Below are positions 29,483 through 38,164 of a stretch of DNA of 42,148 nt, piece by piece. Position 1 is the stretch's first letter, and the number at the start of each line of letters is the position of its first letter. A program made the translations under genes and the position numbers. The stretch covers positions 1-42,148 of the forward strand of contig JAJXWS010000022.1 of NCBI GenBank assembly GCA_021781495.1. Direction: 5' to 3'. The notes below the pieces were generated by a model. That model saw nothing but the letters and a program-made list of their open reading frames with translations. It was not told the DNA's origin and searched no databases. This DNA is from Acidobacteriota bacterium. Its GTDB lineage: Bacteria > Acidobacteriota > Terriglobia > Terriglobales > Acidobacteriaceae.

Positions 29483-32398
29483 ATGGCAAAAGAGATTTGC
29501 ATCTCCAGCACGCCGCATGAGACGCGGCTTGCGATCCTTGAAGACGATCAACTCGCGGAAATCTACTACGAACGCGAAAATGAATACACCCTGGCCGGTT
29601 CCATCTATAACGGCCGAGTCACCCGCGTCCTGCCCGGCATGCAGTCGGCATTCGTCGATATCGGCCTGGAGCGCGACGCCTTCCTTTATGTAACGGACTT
29701 CCTGGAGCTGGAAGACCAGGAGGAGACCGACGAGTTGGAAAAGGCAGCCGCCAGCGGCGGCAATCAGCCGCCTCGCGAAGTCCGCCAGTCCGGCGGCCGT
29801 GGCGAAGAGCGCGGTCAGCGCCCCGGACGCGCCGGGCAGGAACGCCGTGAGCGCCGTCCGTTGGAGATCGCCCCGGAAGCCTCCGAGGCCGAACAGCTCA
29901 CTACCGAAACACTGGAGACCACGGAGCAGACTGAAGCGCAGGAGCAGGAGGGCGAGCACGGTGGTGCACGCCGCTGGCGTGGACGTCGTCGCCGTCGTGG
30001 CGGCCGTGGCGCCGGTGCGGCACCCGAGGCCGGCCTGTCCCAGTCCGAGGAATCCGAGGTCAGCGCCGAAGCGCCCGAGTTGCAGATGGAAGAGTCGGCT
30101 CCGGAGCCGTCCGCCATTCACGCCGAGGCAGCGCCCGCACCCCGCGCCGAACGCGTCGCGCCGTCCTTCGTGCTTCCCGGCGAGTCACTCTCGAAGTACG
30201 GCGGCGCCCCGGCTGCAGGGGCTGAAAAGCCCGCGCCGGAGCAGGCGCAGCCGTCGCGCCCTGCCGTTACCTCCAAGCCCTCCACGCTGATTGAGACCCC
30301 CATTCTGTGGGACGGTAGTGGATTGCTCCCCGGCGAGTCGCTCTCCCGCCACCGCAATCGCCAGCCCGAGCCGGAAGCCGAAGCCGCTGCCGAGCCGCAG
30401 GCCGAAGTAGAGTTGGAAGAGACCTCCACTGAGCACGAGCCCACCGCGGAAGTTGCCGAGGAGTCGGCAGCCCAGCCCATCGAGCCAGTGGAAGAGGCCA
30501 TTGCCGAAGCCGCCGTTGAAGCTCCCGAAGCCGAGCAGGCGCAGGCCGACGAAGCCATCGACGCTGAGGCCGAGACCGAGACGGAGCAGGCATCGGCTGA
30601 AGCCGACGAGCCCGAGCCGAAGTCCACAGCCTCGCACCACGTTGACCCGCTGCCTCCCAGCACCTTCCGGCTGTTCGGTCTGGGCGGCAAAAAGAAGAAG
30701 TCCGGCGAGCTGGCTGCCGAGCATGAGCACGAGACGGAGACGCACGAGACGGCTCCCACCGCGTCCGTTGCCTCGGTTTCCGCCTTTGCTCCCGGCAGCG
30801 GCCTGGTGGAAGAGGAAGTGATCGAGGGCGAGGAATTTGACGTCGCCCATCCGCACCATCACCGGGCGGAAGAGCACGACCTTGACGAGTACGAAGAGGA
30901 GACCCTCCCGACCCAGATCCGCTCCGGCGAGCTGGGCGAGATGCTGCAGGAGGCGCACCTCGACCATCGCATCCAGCTGGACTTTGACGAGAAGGGCGGC
31001 GAGGACGAGGAAGAGACCTTCGAACCCGAAGAGGGCGAAGAGGAAGTCGCCGCGGAAGGCCAGCCCTCCGGCGAGGGCCAGGGCCAGCAGCGCCGCGAGC
31101 GTGGCGGTCGTGGCCGCCGTGGTGGCCGCGGCGGTCAGGGAGCCCCCGGCGGACGCCGCGGCCCCTCGCGCCGCACCGCGCAGACCTCCGACCTGCCCAT
31201 CATCAGCGACCTGCTCAAGCCCGGACAGGAGATTCTGGTCCAGATTGCCAAGGAGCCCATCGCCAAGAAGGGCGCCCGCATCACCAGTCACATCGCCCTG
31301 CCTGGCCGCTTCCTGGTCTTCATGCCCACCGTCTCGCACGTCGGCGTCAGCCGCAAGATTGCCTCTGACGAGGAGCGCCAGCGCCTGAAGCGCATCCTCA
31401 TCAGCGAGCGCGGCGAGGCCTCCGGCGGATTTATCGTGCGCACCGCGGCCGAAGGAGCCTCGGAAGAGGAGCTGCGCGCCGACCTGCGCTTCCTTATTCA
31501 CCTGTGGGATGAGATCAAGCAGCGCTCGGAGAACTCCAAGTCCCCGGCCCTCATCTACCACGATCTCTCGCTCATCGAGCGCATTCTGCGCGACCAGGTG
31601 AGCGCCAACTTCTCGCATATCTGGGTCGACTCCGAGGCCGACTACGAGCGCATCGTGCGCTTCCTCAACCGCTTCTCGCCCTCGCTGGTGCGCCGCGTCA
31701 AGCTGTACACCAAAGAGGTTCCGCTCTTTGAGCACTTCGGCATCCAGGACGAGATATCCAAGGCCCTGCGCTCCAAGGTGTGGCTCAAGAGCGGCGGCTC
31801 CATCGTCATCAACCAGACTGAGGCGCTGGTCGCCATCGACATCAACACCGGCAAATACGTCGGCAAGACGGCGCGGCTGGAAGACACCATCGTCAAGACC
31901 AACCTCGACGCCATTCCGGAGATTGTGCGCCAGATTCGCCTCCGCGATCTGGGCGGCATCATCATCATTGACTTCATCGACATGGACGAGCGCAAGAACC
32001 GCTTCAAGGTCATGGCGGCCCTGGAAGAGGCCCTCAAGAACGACCGCGCCCCCACCAAGGTCCTGCAGTTCAATGACTTCGGCCTGGTTGCCATCACCCG
32101 CAAGCGGGTCAAGCAGTCGCTTGAGCGCACCCTCAGCGTGCCCTGTCCCGTTTGCCAGGCCACCGGCATGGTCAAGAGCCCGGCCACGGTCTGCAACGAG
32201 ATTTACATTGAGCTGCGCAAGATGCGGAAGCACTTCGAGAACCCCGACGTCCTGCTCCGCGTCAATCCGGAGACCGTCAAGGTCCTCAAGGCCAACAATG
32301 CCCGCTGGCTCACGGAGTTCGAAGAGCTGGTAGGCCGCAACATCCTGGTCAAGAGCGACGCTGCGCTGCACCCGGAGCAGTTCGATATTCAGGGATAG
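29483..32398 (+). CDS. RNase E/G family endoribonuclease with a large insert in the S1 domain
   Basis: The 971-residue protein has a family-typical N-end (EICISSTPHETRLAILEDDQ, GSIYNGRVTRVLPGMQSAFVDIG to about residue 75). The S1 domain then breaks for about 490 residues and resumes at about 570 (DLPIISDLLKPGQEILVQIAKE). The catalytic part follows: Asp786 in VAIDINTG and Asp830/Asp833 in IIDFIDMDERKNR as metal ligands, and the Zn-link CPVC (Cys888, Cys891). The insert is Glu/Ala-rich, with Arg/Gly patches near 160-180 and 535-563 and two copies of LPGESLS (231-237, 282-288). The enzyme starts mRNA decay and rRNA processing; the insert may act like the scaffold region of RNase E. ATG 29483 has GGAAAGG upstream. 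Confidence 0.95.
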   Translation: MAKEICISSTPHETRLAILEDDQLAEIYYERENEYTLAGSIYNGRVTRVLPGMQSAFVDIGLERDAFLYVTDFLELEDQEETDELEKAAASGGNQPPREVRQSGGRGEERGQRPGRAGQERRERRPLEIAPEASEAEQLTTETLETTEQTEAQEQEGEHGGARRWRGRRRRRGGRGAGAAPEAGLSQSEESEVSAEAPELQMEESAPEPSAIHAEAAPAPRAERVAPSFVLPGESLSKYGGAPAAGAEKPAPEQAQPSRPAVTSKPSTLIETPILWDGSGLLPGESLSRHRNRQPEPEAEAAAEPQAEVELEETSTEHEPTAEVAEESAAQPIEPVEEAIAEAAVEAPEAEQAQADEAIDAEAETETEQASAEADEPEPKSTASHHVDPLPPSTFRLFGLGGKKKKSGELAAEHEHETETHETAPTASVASVSAFAPGSGLVEEEVIEGEEFDVAHPHHHRAEEHDLDEYEEETLPTQIRSGELGEMLQEAHLDHRIQLDFDEKGGEDEEETFEPEEGEEEVAAEGQPSGEGQGQQRRERGGRGRRGGRGGQGAPGGRRGPSRRTAQTSDLPIISDLLKPGQEILVQIAKEPIAKKGARITSHIALPGRFLVFMPTVSHVGVSRKIASDEERQRLKRILISERGEASGGFIVRTAAEGASEEELRADLRFLIHLWDEIKQRSENSKSPALIYHDLSLIERILRDQVSANFSHIWVDSEADYERIVRFLNRFSPSLVRRVKLYTKEVPLFEHFGIQDEISKALRSKVWLKSGGSIVINQTEALVAIDINTGKYVGKTARLEDTIVKTNLDAIPEIVRQIRLRDLGGIIIIDFIDMDERKNRFKVMAALEEALKNDRAPTKVLQFNDFGLVAITRKRVKQSLERTLSVPCPVCQATGMVKSPATVCNEIYIELRKMRKHFENPDVLLRVNPETVKVLKANNARWLTEFEELVGRNILVKSDAALHPEQFDIQG

Positions 32399-32423
32399 TT
32401 CTTTTCCATCCTGCTGTAACCTG

Positions 32424-32448
32424 AGGGCCGGAGTTGCACTCCGGCCCT
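32424..32448 (+). terminator. intrinsic terminator of the RNase E/G gene
   Basis: AGGGCCGGAGT (32424-32434) and ACTCCGGCCCT (32438-32448) form a perfect 11-bp stem with a 3-base loop, followed by TACTTCTCT, 26 bases after the stop. Confidence 0.8.
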
Positions 32449-32562
32449 TACTTCTCTCCGGCCTCAGGCAACTCCCCGCAGCCAAATGTGTCTAAGTCAT
32501 TACAGGGAGAACCGTCTGACTCCCGGAGAGACGTAAAATATTTCGATCTTTGAGGTAGACAC

Positions 32563-33429
32563 ATGTCATCCCTCCGTTGGATGTCGTTGATGCGGAATGC
32601 CACGATTCTTTCGGCCACGGTCGCCTGCGCCGTTGGTCTTGCGAGTGCCCAGTCAGCACCCTCCTACAACCCGTCCAGCGCACCGGCGCCTTCGGCAAGC
32701 GAGTCGAGCTCTGCGGCGATGCCGCTGGTGGCGGAGAATGACGCGGCTCCGGTTCTTCCGGCTGCGCCCTCCCCGGCGGCGGCTGGTGCAGGCCAGGGCG
32801 GTGGAGGCTATCAGTCGCATAGTCTCACCAGCCATCTCGCTATTGAGGTCGGCGGCGGCGTCAACGCCCCCAGCAGCGAGTCCTCCAAGTACATCACCTG
32901 GGGTGGCAACTTCACCCTCGGCGGCGGCTACAAGTTCAACAACCGCTTCACCGTGCTCGCCGAGTACCAGTTCATCGACGACAAGCTTCCGGGCGCCTTC
33001 ATCGCCCAGACCGGCGCCCAGGGCGGCAACGCGCACATCTGGTCGTTTACGCTGGCTCCGGTTGTTGACCTGATGCCGACACACACCAACAGTGTCTATG
33101 TCACCGGTGGCGGCGGCTTCTATCGCAAGGTCACCAACTTCACCAATCCGCAGGCCACCCAGTATTGCTACTACTTCTACTGCGGATACGGCACTACAAA
33201 TGTGGTGGTCGGGCACTTCTCCAGCAACCAGGGCGGCTGGAACATCGGCGGCGGCTTCACCCACAGGCTGGGCGGCATGTACGGCGAGGGCCGCATGAAG
33301 CTCTTCGCCGAGGCGCGCTATCTTGAGGTCCTGTCACCCGCTCTCACCACCAACCCCAACGGCCTTGGCACCACCACCGTCGGCAAGGACACAAAGGTCA
33401 TTCCTGTCACCTTCGGCATACGCTGGTAA
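32563..33429 (+). CDS. outer-membrane beta-barrel protein
   Basis: The 288-residue protein has a signal peptide (ATILSATVACAVGLASAQS) and a Ser/Ala/Pro-rich linker (residues 31-80). The rest forms an eight-stranded-type barrel with alternating aromatic strands (LAIEVGGGVNAP, NFTLGGGYKFNNRFTVLAEYQF, HIWSFTLAPVVDLM, SVYVTGGGGFYRKV, GWNIGGGFTHRL, MKLFAEARYLEV) and ends in VTFGIRW, an aromatic outer-membrane signature. It resembles OmpA/OmpW-like small barrels and has no enzymatic motif. ATG 32563 has TTTGAGGTAG before it. It stands between two terminators and so forms its own unit. Confidence 0.85.
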   Translation: MSSLRWMSLMRNATILSATVACAVGLASAQSAPSYNPSSAPAPSASESSSAAMPLVAENDAAPVLPAAPSPAAAGAGQGGGGYQSHSLTSHLAIEVGGGVNAPSSESSKYITWGGNFTLGGGYKFNNRFTVLAEYQFIDDKLPGAFIAQTGAQGGNAHIWSFTLAPVVDLMPTHTNSVYVTGGGGFYRKVTNFTNPQATQYCYYFYCGYGTTNVVVGHFSSNQGGWNIGGGFTHRLGGMYGEGRMKLFAEARYLEVLSPALTTNPNGLGTTTVGKDTKVIPVTFGIRW

Positions 33430-33450
33430 GCCGAGCGCGCCTCCTTCATC

Positions 33451-33488
33451 CCATACCCGCGGCAACACCCTGCGGGTATGGGCTTTTT
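33451..33488 (+). terminator. intrinsic terminator of the barrel protein gene
   Basis: CCATACCCGC (33451-33460) and GCGGGTATGG (33472-33481) form a perfect 10-bp stem, followed by GCTTTTTCTTT. It is one of the clearest terminators in the window. Confidence 0.88.
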
Positions 33489-33494
33489 CTTTCC

Positions 33495-33884
33495 TTACAG
33501 AATGCCGAGCACCCGCAGCCGCACCAGTCCCCCGGCCAGCACGCCAAGCGGCGACACGGCCACCTGCGCCAGCAGGTACCAGATGGGTTGCTGTCCGCGC
33601 CCCTGCAGGGCGCTGAGCGCCGCCAGCAGCAGAACAACCAGCCCCAGCGCCAGCACATGCACCAGCGGATTCGAGGCGGCATACCATGCCGTCCCATAGC
33701 CTCCAGCCGCGCCAGCCAGGAAAGATGAGCCCAGGTTGACCACCGTGTAGCTCAGCCCCGGCCTGTCCTCAACCCCCGCAAGGCTCGGCGCCAGCAGCAA
33801 CAGCAGTCCGCGCAGCGCCAGCACCGTCATTACCACGGCGGCAAAACCAGCCGTCAGCACCAGAAATGTATGCACCGCTACCAA
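33495..33884 (-). CDS. small integral membrane protein, unknown
   Basis: The 129-residue protein has about four membrane helices (FLVLTAGFAAVVMTVLALRGLLLLL, VVNLGSSFLAGAAGGYGTAWY, LVHVLALGLVVLLLAALSAL, LLAQVAVSPLGVLAGGLVRLRVL). No motif is recognised. The start is TTG 33884, whose bases overlap the stop of the upstream gene (TTGGTAG); GTG 33875 is an alternative. The overlap suggests translational coupling as the last gene of the run that begins at 37078. Confidence 0.65.
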   Translation of the reverse strand: MVAVHTFLVLTAGFAAVVMTVLALRGLLLLLAPSLAGVEDRPGLSYTVVNLGSSFLAGAAGGYGTAWYAASNPLVHVLALGLVVLLLAALSALQGRGQQPIWYLLAQVAVSPLGVLAGGLVRLRVLGIL

Positions 33885-34252
33885 GGTTTTCGCTCCGTCT
33901 CCGGCGACTGGCCCACCTCGCCCCGCTCAATGCGTGCCAGGAACGTCCGCGCCAGCCTTGGCTCGCCGGGGTGGCTTTCCCCGTGTATCGTGCACAGATC
34001 CAGAAACTCGTCGCACAGCGCGTTCCCTTCGCCTGCCTGGTGCGAGATGGCCTGCAGAGCAATCGCCAGTTCCCGCAGCCGGGCAGCCTCCGGCCAGGCG
34101 CGGCGATCCTCGCCATCGTCATAGCCCACGTAGTCTGAGAAGAGACCGTGCCGCCCCCGTGCGCACTCTTCCAGGCACGCCAGCAGCTGCTCCGCAAACA
34201 CCCGGCTCAGCGTATCCAGTTGCTCCGGGTCCATGGCATCGCGTGGATCCAT
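33878..34252 (-). CDS. uncharacterised small protein
   Basis: The 124-residue acidic, mostly helical protein (MDPEQLDTLSRVFAEQLLAC, EAARLRELAIALQAISHQAG, EPRLARTFLARIERGE) has no signal or membrane segment and no recognised motif. Three Cys and several His are scattered without a clear site. ATG 34252 has GCGAGG six bases before it. It starts 12 bases after the stop of the M24 peptidase gene and overlaps the following membrane protein gene, so the three are probably one operon. Confidence 0.65.
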   Translation of the reverse strand: MDPRDAMDPEQLDTLSRVFAEQLLACLEECARGRHGLFSDYVGYDDGEDRRAWPEAARLRELAIALQAISHQAGEGNALCDEFLDLCTIHGESHPGEPRLARTFLARIERGEVGQSPETERKPW

Positions 34253-34264
34253 ACGCGTCCTCGC

Positions 34265-35605
34265 TCACTTGCCCTGCATTGCCGCTTCCACCTCGTCGGC
34301 GGTATGCGGCAGCGCGGCATCCAGGTCAATCAGCTTCCCATCCGGGCCCACCAGAAAATCGCACTCAATGCGCACGCCCAGCTTTTCTTCGGGAATGTAC
34401 ACGCCCGGCTCAATCGTAAACACCATGCCCGGCTTCAGCACCGCCGGATAGTCCGCCGGATCATGCACGTCAATGCCTACCATGTGCCCCAGCCCGTGCA
34501 GCCAATACTTGCCCAGCGGCTGGCCATGCAGGTCCTTGCCATGCGTGTTGATGTAGTTGTAGGCCGCCGTGTCCAGCGAGTTCGGATCCTTGCGGTCGCG
34601 GTCGTCAATCGTCGACGTGCCTGCCACAAACGCCTTCGCGGCCGCCTGCTGCGCGCCCAGCACAATGTCGTAAATCTCGCGCTGCCGTGCCGTAAAGTGG
34701 CCGTTCGCCGGCACCGTCCGCGTAATGTCCGCCGCGTACATGGAGTACTCGCAGGCCGCATCCACCACGACGATATCGCCGTTCTCCATCGTGCTCGCAT
34801 TTTCTGAGTAGTGCAGCGTCGTCGAGTTGATGCCCGTGCCCACAATCGGCGCGTACGACGGCCGCTCGCAGCCCTGCTCCAGCCACACGGCCGTCATCCT
34901 GCCGGCGATGGCGCGTTCCGTTTCGCCCGGCTTCACATCGCGCATCATCGCGCGCTGTGCCGCAATGGAGGCCTCCGTCGCCTTGCGGATCAGCGCAATC
35001 TCGCCGGCGTCCTTCTCCTGCCGCAGCGGCATGGTCAGCGTGGTTACATCGTGGGGCGCCGGCGCCTGATCCATCCCCAGCGTCACCGCGTTGAAGTTCA
35101 CCAGCGCCTTGGCCTGCGTTGCTGCCGGCTGAGTCCACAGGCTCCAGGCAAGCTGCCGGTCCTGCGCCACCAGCTTGTTCAGCTCCGCAGGCAGCGCGGT
35201 CATCGGCTCCACGGCATCCACGCCCGTTGCCCCGGCCACGCCGGGCGAGGAGGCATCCAACTTGGGTCCCGTGTAGGTCTCCGCCCGCAGGTTGCGCGTG
35301 GGCAGAAAAAGAATCTCGCGGTAGCCCCGCGCCGTGCCGCTCGGCCCCACCACCATCAGCGCTGCCCCCGGCTCATTCCAGCCGGTCAGGTAGTAGAAGT
35401 CGCTGTCCTGCCGGTAGGCCATGAAGTCCAGCTGCGGCTCCTCGGCCGCGAACAGGATGGCCACGCCGCCCTTCAGGCGCTCGCCCAGCGCCACCCGCCG
35501 GGCGCGATACGCACCCGCAGGCTGTTTCTCAAACCCGGCTGCCCCGGGAACCAGAACCACGACCAGCCAAAACAGCACAAAACAGGAACCAAGCAGTTTT
35601 CGCAT
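34265..35605 (-). CDS. secreted M24B-family Xaa-Pro aminopeptidase
   Basis: The 446-residue enzyme removes N-terminal residues before proline in this family. A signal peptide (KLLGSCFVLFWLVVVLVPGAAG) implies export. The N-terminal aminopeptidase-P domain (FAAEEPQLDFMAYRQDSDFYYLTG) precedes the pita-bread catalytic domain. Metal ligands are visible in order: Asp in VVVDAACEY, Asp in YAADITRTV, His in HGLGHMVGIDVHD, Glu in FTIEPGVYI and Glu in VRIECDFLV. ATG 35605 starts just before the signal; GAGAGG lies upstream. It follows the decarboxylase gene by 51 bases and is probably in the same operon. Confidence 0.92.
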   Translation of the reverse strand: MRKLLGSCFVLFWLVVVLVPGAAGFEKQPAGAYRARRVALGERLKGGVAILFAAEEPQLDFMAYRQDSDFYYLTGWNEPGAALMVVGPSGTARGYREILFLPTRNLRAETYTGPKLDASSPGVAGATGVDAVEPMTALPAELNKLVAQDRQLAWSLWTQPAATQAKALVNFNAVTLGMDQAPAPHDVTTLTMPLRQEKDAGEIALIRKATEASIAAQRAMMRDVKPGETERAIAGRMTAVWLEQGCERPSYAPIVGTGINSTTLHYSENASTMENGDIVVVDAACEYSMYAADITRTVPANGHFTARQREIYDIVLGAQQAAAKAFVAGTSTIDDRDRKDPNSLDTAAYNYINTHGKDLHGQPLGKYWLHGLGHMVGIDVHDPADYPAVLKPGMVFTIEPGVYIPEEKLGVRIECDFLVGPDGKLIDLDAALPHTADEVEAAMQGK

Positions 35606-35656
35606 AGCAATCAGCCTCTCGGAGCGGGCATCGCATGTCAAGCGCAGCAGCAGCGC

Positions 35657-37078
35657 TCAGTCCTGCGCCGCCCGCAGCATCGCCGCCAGGCTGCGCTCCA
35701 CGTCGTCCTCGGTGGTGGCCCACGACGACACACTGATGCGCATCGCCGTATGCCCCTGCCATACCGTTGAACCGCACCAGCACGTGCCATCCTGCTGAAT
35801 GCGCTCGATGGTGCGCAGGGTCTTCTCTCCGCTGCCAAACGAGACCAGCACCTGGTTGATGACCACATCGTTCAGAATCTCGTAGCCCGCCGCGCGCAAT
35901 CCATCCGCAAACCGCCTCGCATGGCTGCAGGTGCGTTCCACAATCTGCGCCATGCCGCTGCGGCCCACCGACCGCAACGCCGCCCACAGCTCCACGCCCC
36001 GGGCCCGCCGCGAAAACTCCGGCGTGTAGTGCGCGGGCTCCCGCTGCTCCGCCAGCACCAGGTATGGCGCGTCAATCGACATGGAGGCGCGCAGGTCCGC
36101 CGCATCGCGCACCAGCGCCAGCCCGCAGTCATACCCCACGTTCGGCCACTTGTGCCCGTCCGTGGCCCAGGAGTCCGCCAGCTCAAATCCCCGCGTCAGG
36201 TGCCGGTAGCGGGCAGAAGCCGCCGCCCACAGCCCGAAGGCTCCATCCACGTGAATCCACGCGCCAGCCTCCCGCGCCGCCGGGCAGATCGCGGCCGCCG
36301 GGTCAAACGCGCCGGTGTTCACATTGCCCGCCTGCAGACACAAAATGGTGCGCTCATCCAGGTGCGGCAGCGCATCCGCCCGCATCCGCCCCTGCCGGTC
36401 CACCGGAACGCGCACCACGCGGTTCCGGCCCATCCCCAGCAGCCCCAGCGCCTTCAGCATGGAGGGATGCGCCTCTTCGCCCACCACTACGGCGATCTCC
36501 GGCGCGCCAAACAGGCCGTCGTTCTCCACATCCCAGCCCGCGCGCGCATACATCGCATGCCGCGCAGCCGCCAGTGCAGAGAAGTTCGCCATGGTGGCCC
36601 CGGTGACCACCGCGCCGCCCGTACCCGCTGGCAGGCAAAGCAGTTCGCGCACCCATTCGAGCGCCGTCTCCTCCAGCGTGGCCGCCACGGGCGACTGCAC
36701 ACGGAACGATGCATTCTGGTCCCACGTGCTCACCAGCCAGGCCGCCGCCATGGCCGCCGGCAGGCATCCGCCGTTCACATATCCGAAGTAGCGGCCGCTG
36801 TTCTTGGCCACCGTGGCCGGCGATCCAAACCGGTCCAGCATCTCCAGCACCGCCCGCGGGTCCGTCGGCGCCTCCGGCAGAGCGCCGCGCAGCGCCTCCA
36901 GCCCGGCAATCGCCTCCGCCGTCGGGGCTACCGGGCGGTCATCCACGCCTTCCAGATACGCCACTGCATCCTGGGCCGCATCCTGCAAAACCACAATCGA
37001 AGTACACGGAGAGGAGGCCGCTTCAGCGGCGGAAGTAGGCGGCGTTTCTGACACCCAGGGCATGGCTGAGTTTAGCAT
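35657..37078 (-). CDS. PLP-dependent group II amino acid decarboxylase family protein
   Basis: The 473-residue protein belongs to the family of aromatic-L-amino-acid, glutamate and diaminobutyrate decarboxylases. It has the entry FGYVNGGCLPAAMAAAWLVSTWDQNAS and the PLP-phosphate region VVTGATMANFSALAAARHAMY. GAWIHVDGAFGLWAA holds the Asp that pairs with the pyridine N, and SWATDGHKWPNVGYDCG holds the Schiff-base Lys. The C-terminal part (SVSSWATTEDDVERSLAAM) is also typical. The substrate cannot be assigned. ATG 37078 is used; ATG 37063 is possible. The gene leads a run of four genes and is divergent from the membrane protein gene at 37163. Confidence 0.9.
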   Translation of the reverse strand: MLNSAMPWVSETPPTSAAEAASSPCTSIVVLQDAAQDAVAYLEGVDDRPVAPTAEAIAGLEALRGALPEAPTDPRAVLEMLDRFGSPATVAKNSGRYFGYVNGGCLPAAMAAAWLVSTWDQNASFRVQSPVAATLEETALEWVRELLCLPAGTGGAVVTGATMANFSALAAARHAMYARAGWDVENDGLFGAPEIAVVVGEEAHPSMLKALGLLGMGRNRVVRVPVDRQGRMRADALPHLDERTILCLQAGNVNTGAFDPAAAICPAAREAGAWIHVDGAFGLWAAASARYRHLTRGFELADSWATDGHKWPNVGYDCGLALVRDAADLRASMSIDAPYLVLAEQREPAHYTPEFSRRARGVELWAALRSVGRSGMAQIVERTCSHARRFADGLRAAGYEILNDVVINQVLVSFGSGEKTLRTIERIQQDGTCWCGSTVWQGHTAMRISVSSWATTEDDVERSLAAMLRAAQD

Positions 37079-37162
37079 TTGCGTTGATTTTCAACCGAAC
37101 TGGACGCACACTATTGGGCGGTTCCGAGCAGCAACATGCCTGGATGGAAAGTGAGGCGTTGC

Positions 37163-37903
37163 ATGTCGCATCCAACGGCAATTCCCACACTAAAGACCTT
37201 CAGCTCAAGAACCGCCGCCCGCCTCGGCTTCTGGATTGCCCTTGCCGAAGCGGTGCTCGCCGGGACAGCCTTTGCCCTCGGACTCGCCACCACGCCGCAC
37301 TCGGGCCCCTTCTGCTCCGGCCCCTGTCTTGACTACCCCTACACCAATGCAGCCCAGTTCGTGCCCAGCGACTACCTCTGGATGTATCCCGGCATCCTGC
37401 TTACGCCGCTGTTTCTCGTGCTCATGGCCTGCATCCACTACTGCGTCCCGGTGGGCAAGCGCCTGTTCAGCCTGATGGGCATCTGCTTCACTACCATCTG
37501 CACCAGCCTTATTACGTTCAATTATTTCGTCCAGCTCGACGTCCTGCAGCCCAGCCTGCTGCGCGGAGAAGCCCACGGGCTGGAGCTTTTCACCCAGTAC
37601 AACCCCCACGGCATCTTCATCGCGCTGGAAGACCTGGGATACCTGATGCTCGCCACGGCCTTCTTCTTTGCCGGGCTCGCCATCCCGCGAGCCGTCAAGC
37701 TGGAGGGCGGCATCCGCTGGACCTTCCTCGCCAGCGCAGTGCTCGCCTTTGCCACCTACCTTGGCATGTCCTGGCACTTCGGGCCCAATCTCGACTACCG
37801 CTTTGAGATCACCGTTATCACCATTGACTGGATTACCCTCGTCGTCACCGGACTGCTGCTCACCCTTTTCTTCCGCCGTGCCGCCCGCACCGGCTACTTC
37901 TAA
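37163..37903 (+). CDS. multi-pass membrane protein, unknown function
   Basis: The 246-residue protein has about six membrane helices (LGFWIALAEAVLAGTAFALGL, YPGILLTPLFLVLMACIHYC, LFSLMGICFTTICTSLITFNYFV, GIFIALEDLGYLMLATAFFF, WTFLASAVLAFATYLGM, ITVITIDWITLVVTGLLLTLFF). The loop HSGPFCSGPCLDYPYTN has two Cys that might form a disulphide. No family is recognised. ATG 37163 is preferred over ATG 37136 because GAGG lies six bases upstream. It is divergent from the decarboxylase gene. Confidence 0.78.
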   Translation: MSHPTAIPTLKTFSSRTAARLGFWIALAEAVLAGTAFALGLATTPHSGPFCSGPCLDYPYTNAAQFVPSDYLWMYPGILLTPLFLVLMACIHYCVPVGKRLFSLMGICFTTICTSLITFNYFVQLDVLQPSLLRGEAHGLELFTQYNPHGIFIALEDLGYLMLATAFFFAGLAIPRAVKLEGGIRWTFLASAVLAFATYLGMSWHFGPNLDYRFEITVITIDWITLVVTGLLLTLFFRRAARTGYF

Positions 37904-38077
37904 GGCGATTCCAGGAAAGGCGCGCCATATTTTAGGTTCTGCGAAGCCGCCGCTCCAGGGTGGCCGCGTCGGTGGGAGAGCATCGGCTTCGCAGGATAGC
38001 TGCCCGGGAATCGCTATGGCCGCGCTCCGGCCGGACCTGCCCGCAGCCGCAGGGACCCCGCCCAACGCGTACTCCCG
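37904..38077. other. intergenic region with an 11-bp inverted repeat
   Basis: CTGCGAAGCCG (37939-37949) and CGGCTTCGCAG (37984-37994) pair perfectly across a 34-base spacer. No T-tract follows. I see no gene. The stretch GGGAGAGCATCGGCTTCG recalls a tRNA D-arm, but the anticodon and T arms cannot be folded. Confidence 0.5.
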
Positions 38078-38106
38078 TTGAATTTCGCCGCGTTTCGCCG
38101 TATTCT
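38078..38106 (+). promoter_or_regulatory. sigma-70-type promoter of the rimP-nusA-infB operon
   Basis: TTGAAT (38078-38083) and TATTCT (38101-38106) lie exactly 17 bases apart, close to the sigma-70 consensus. Transcription would start near 38113, leaving a leader of about 170 bases before the rimP start. This is the best promoter match I found in the window. Confidence 0.7.
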
Positions 38107-38164
38107 AGAGAAGCAGACGAGTTTGTCCGCCTGATTTGTCGTGAGTATGCCGGCTGGCGGAGAG

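Noticed and set aside
30185..32485. 766-codon minus-strand frame opposite the RNase E/G gene
   Set aside because: It is antisense to clearly conserved RNase motifs and reads as a shadow rich in Leu, Gly and Asp.
37939..38010. tRNA-like sequence (GGGAGAGCATCGGCTTCG)
   Set aside because: The anticodon stem and T-arm cannot be formed and no acceptor stem pairs.
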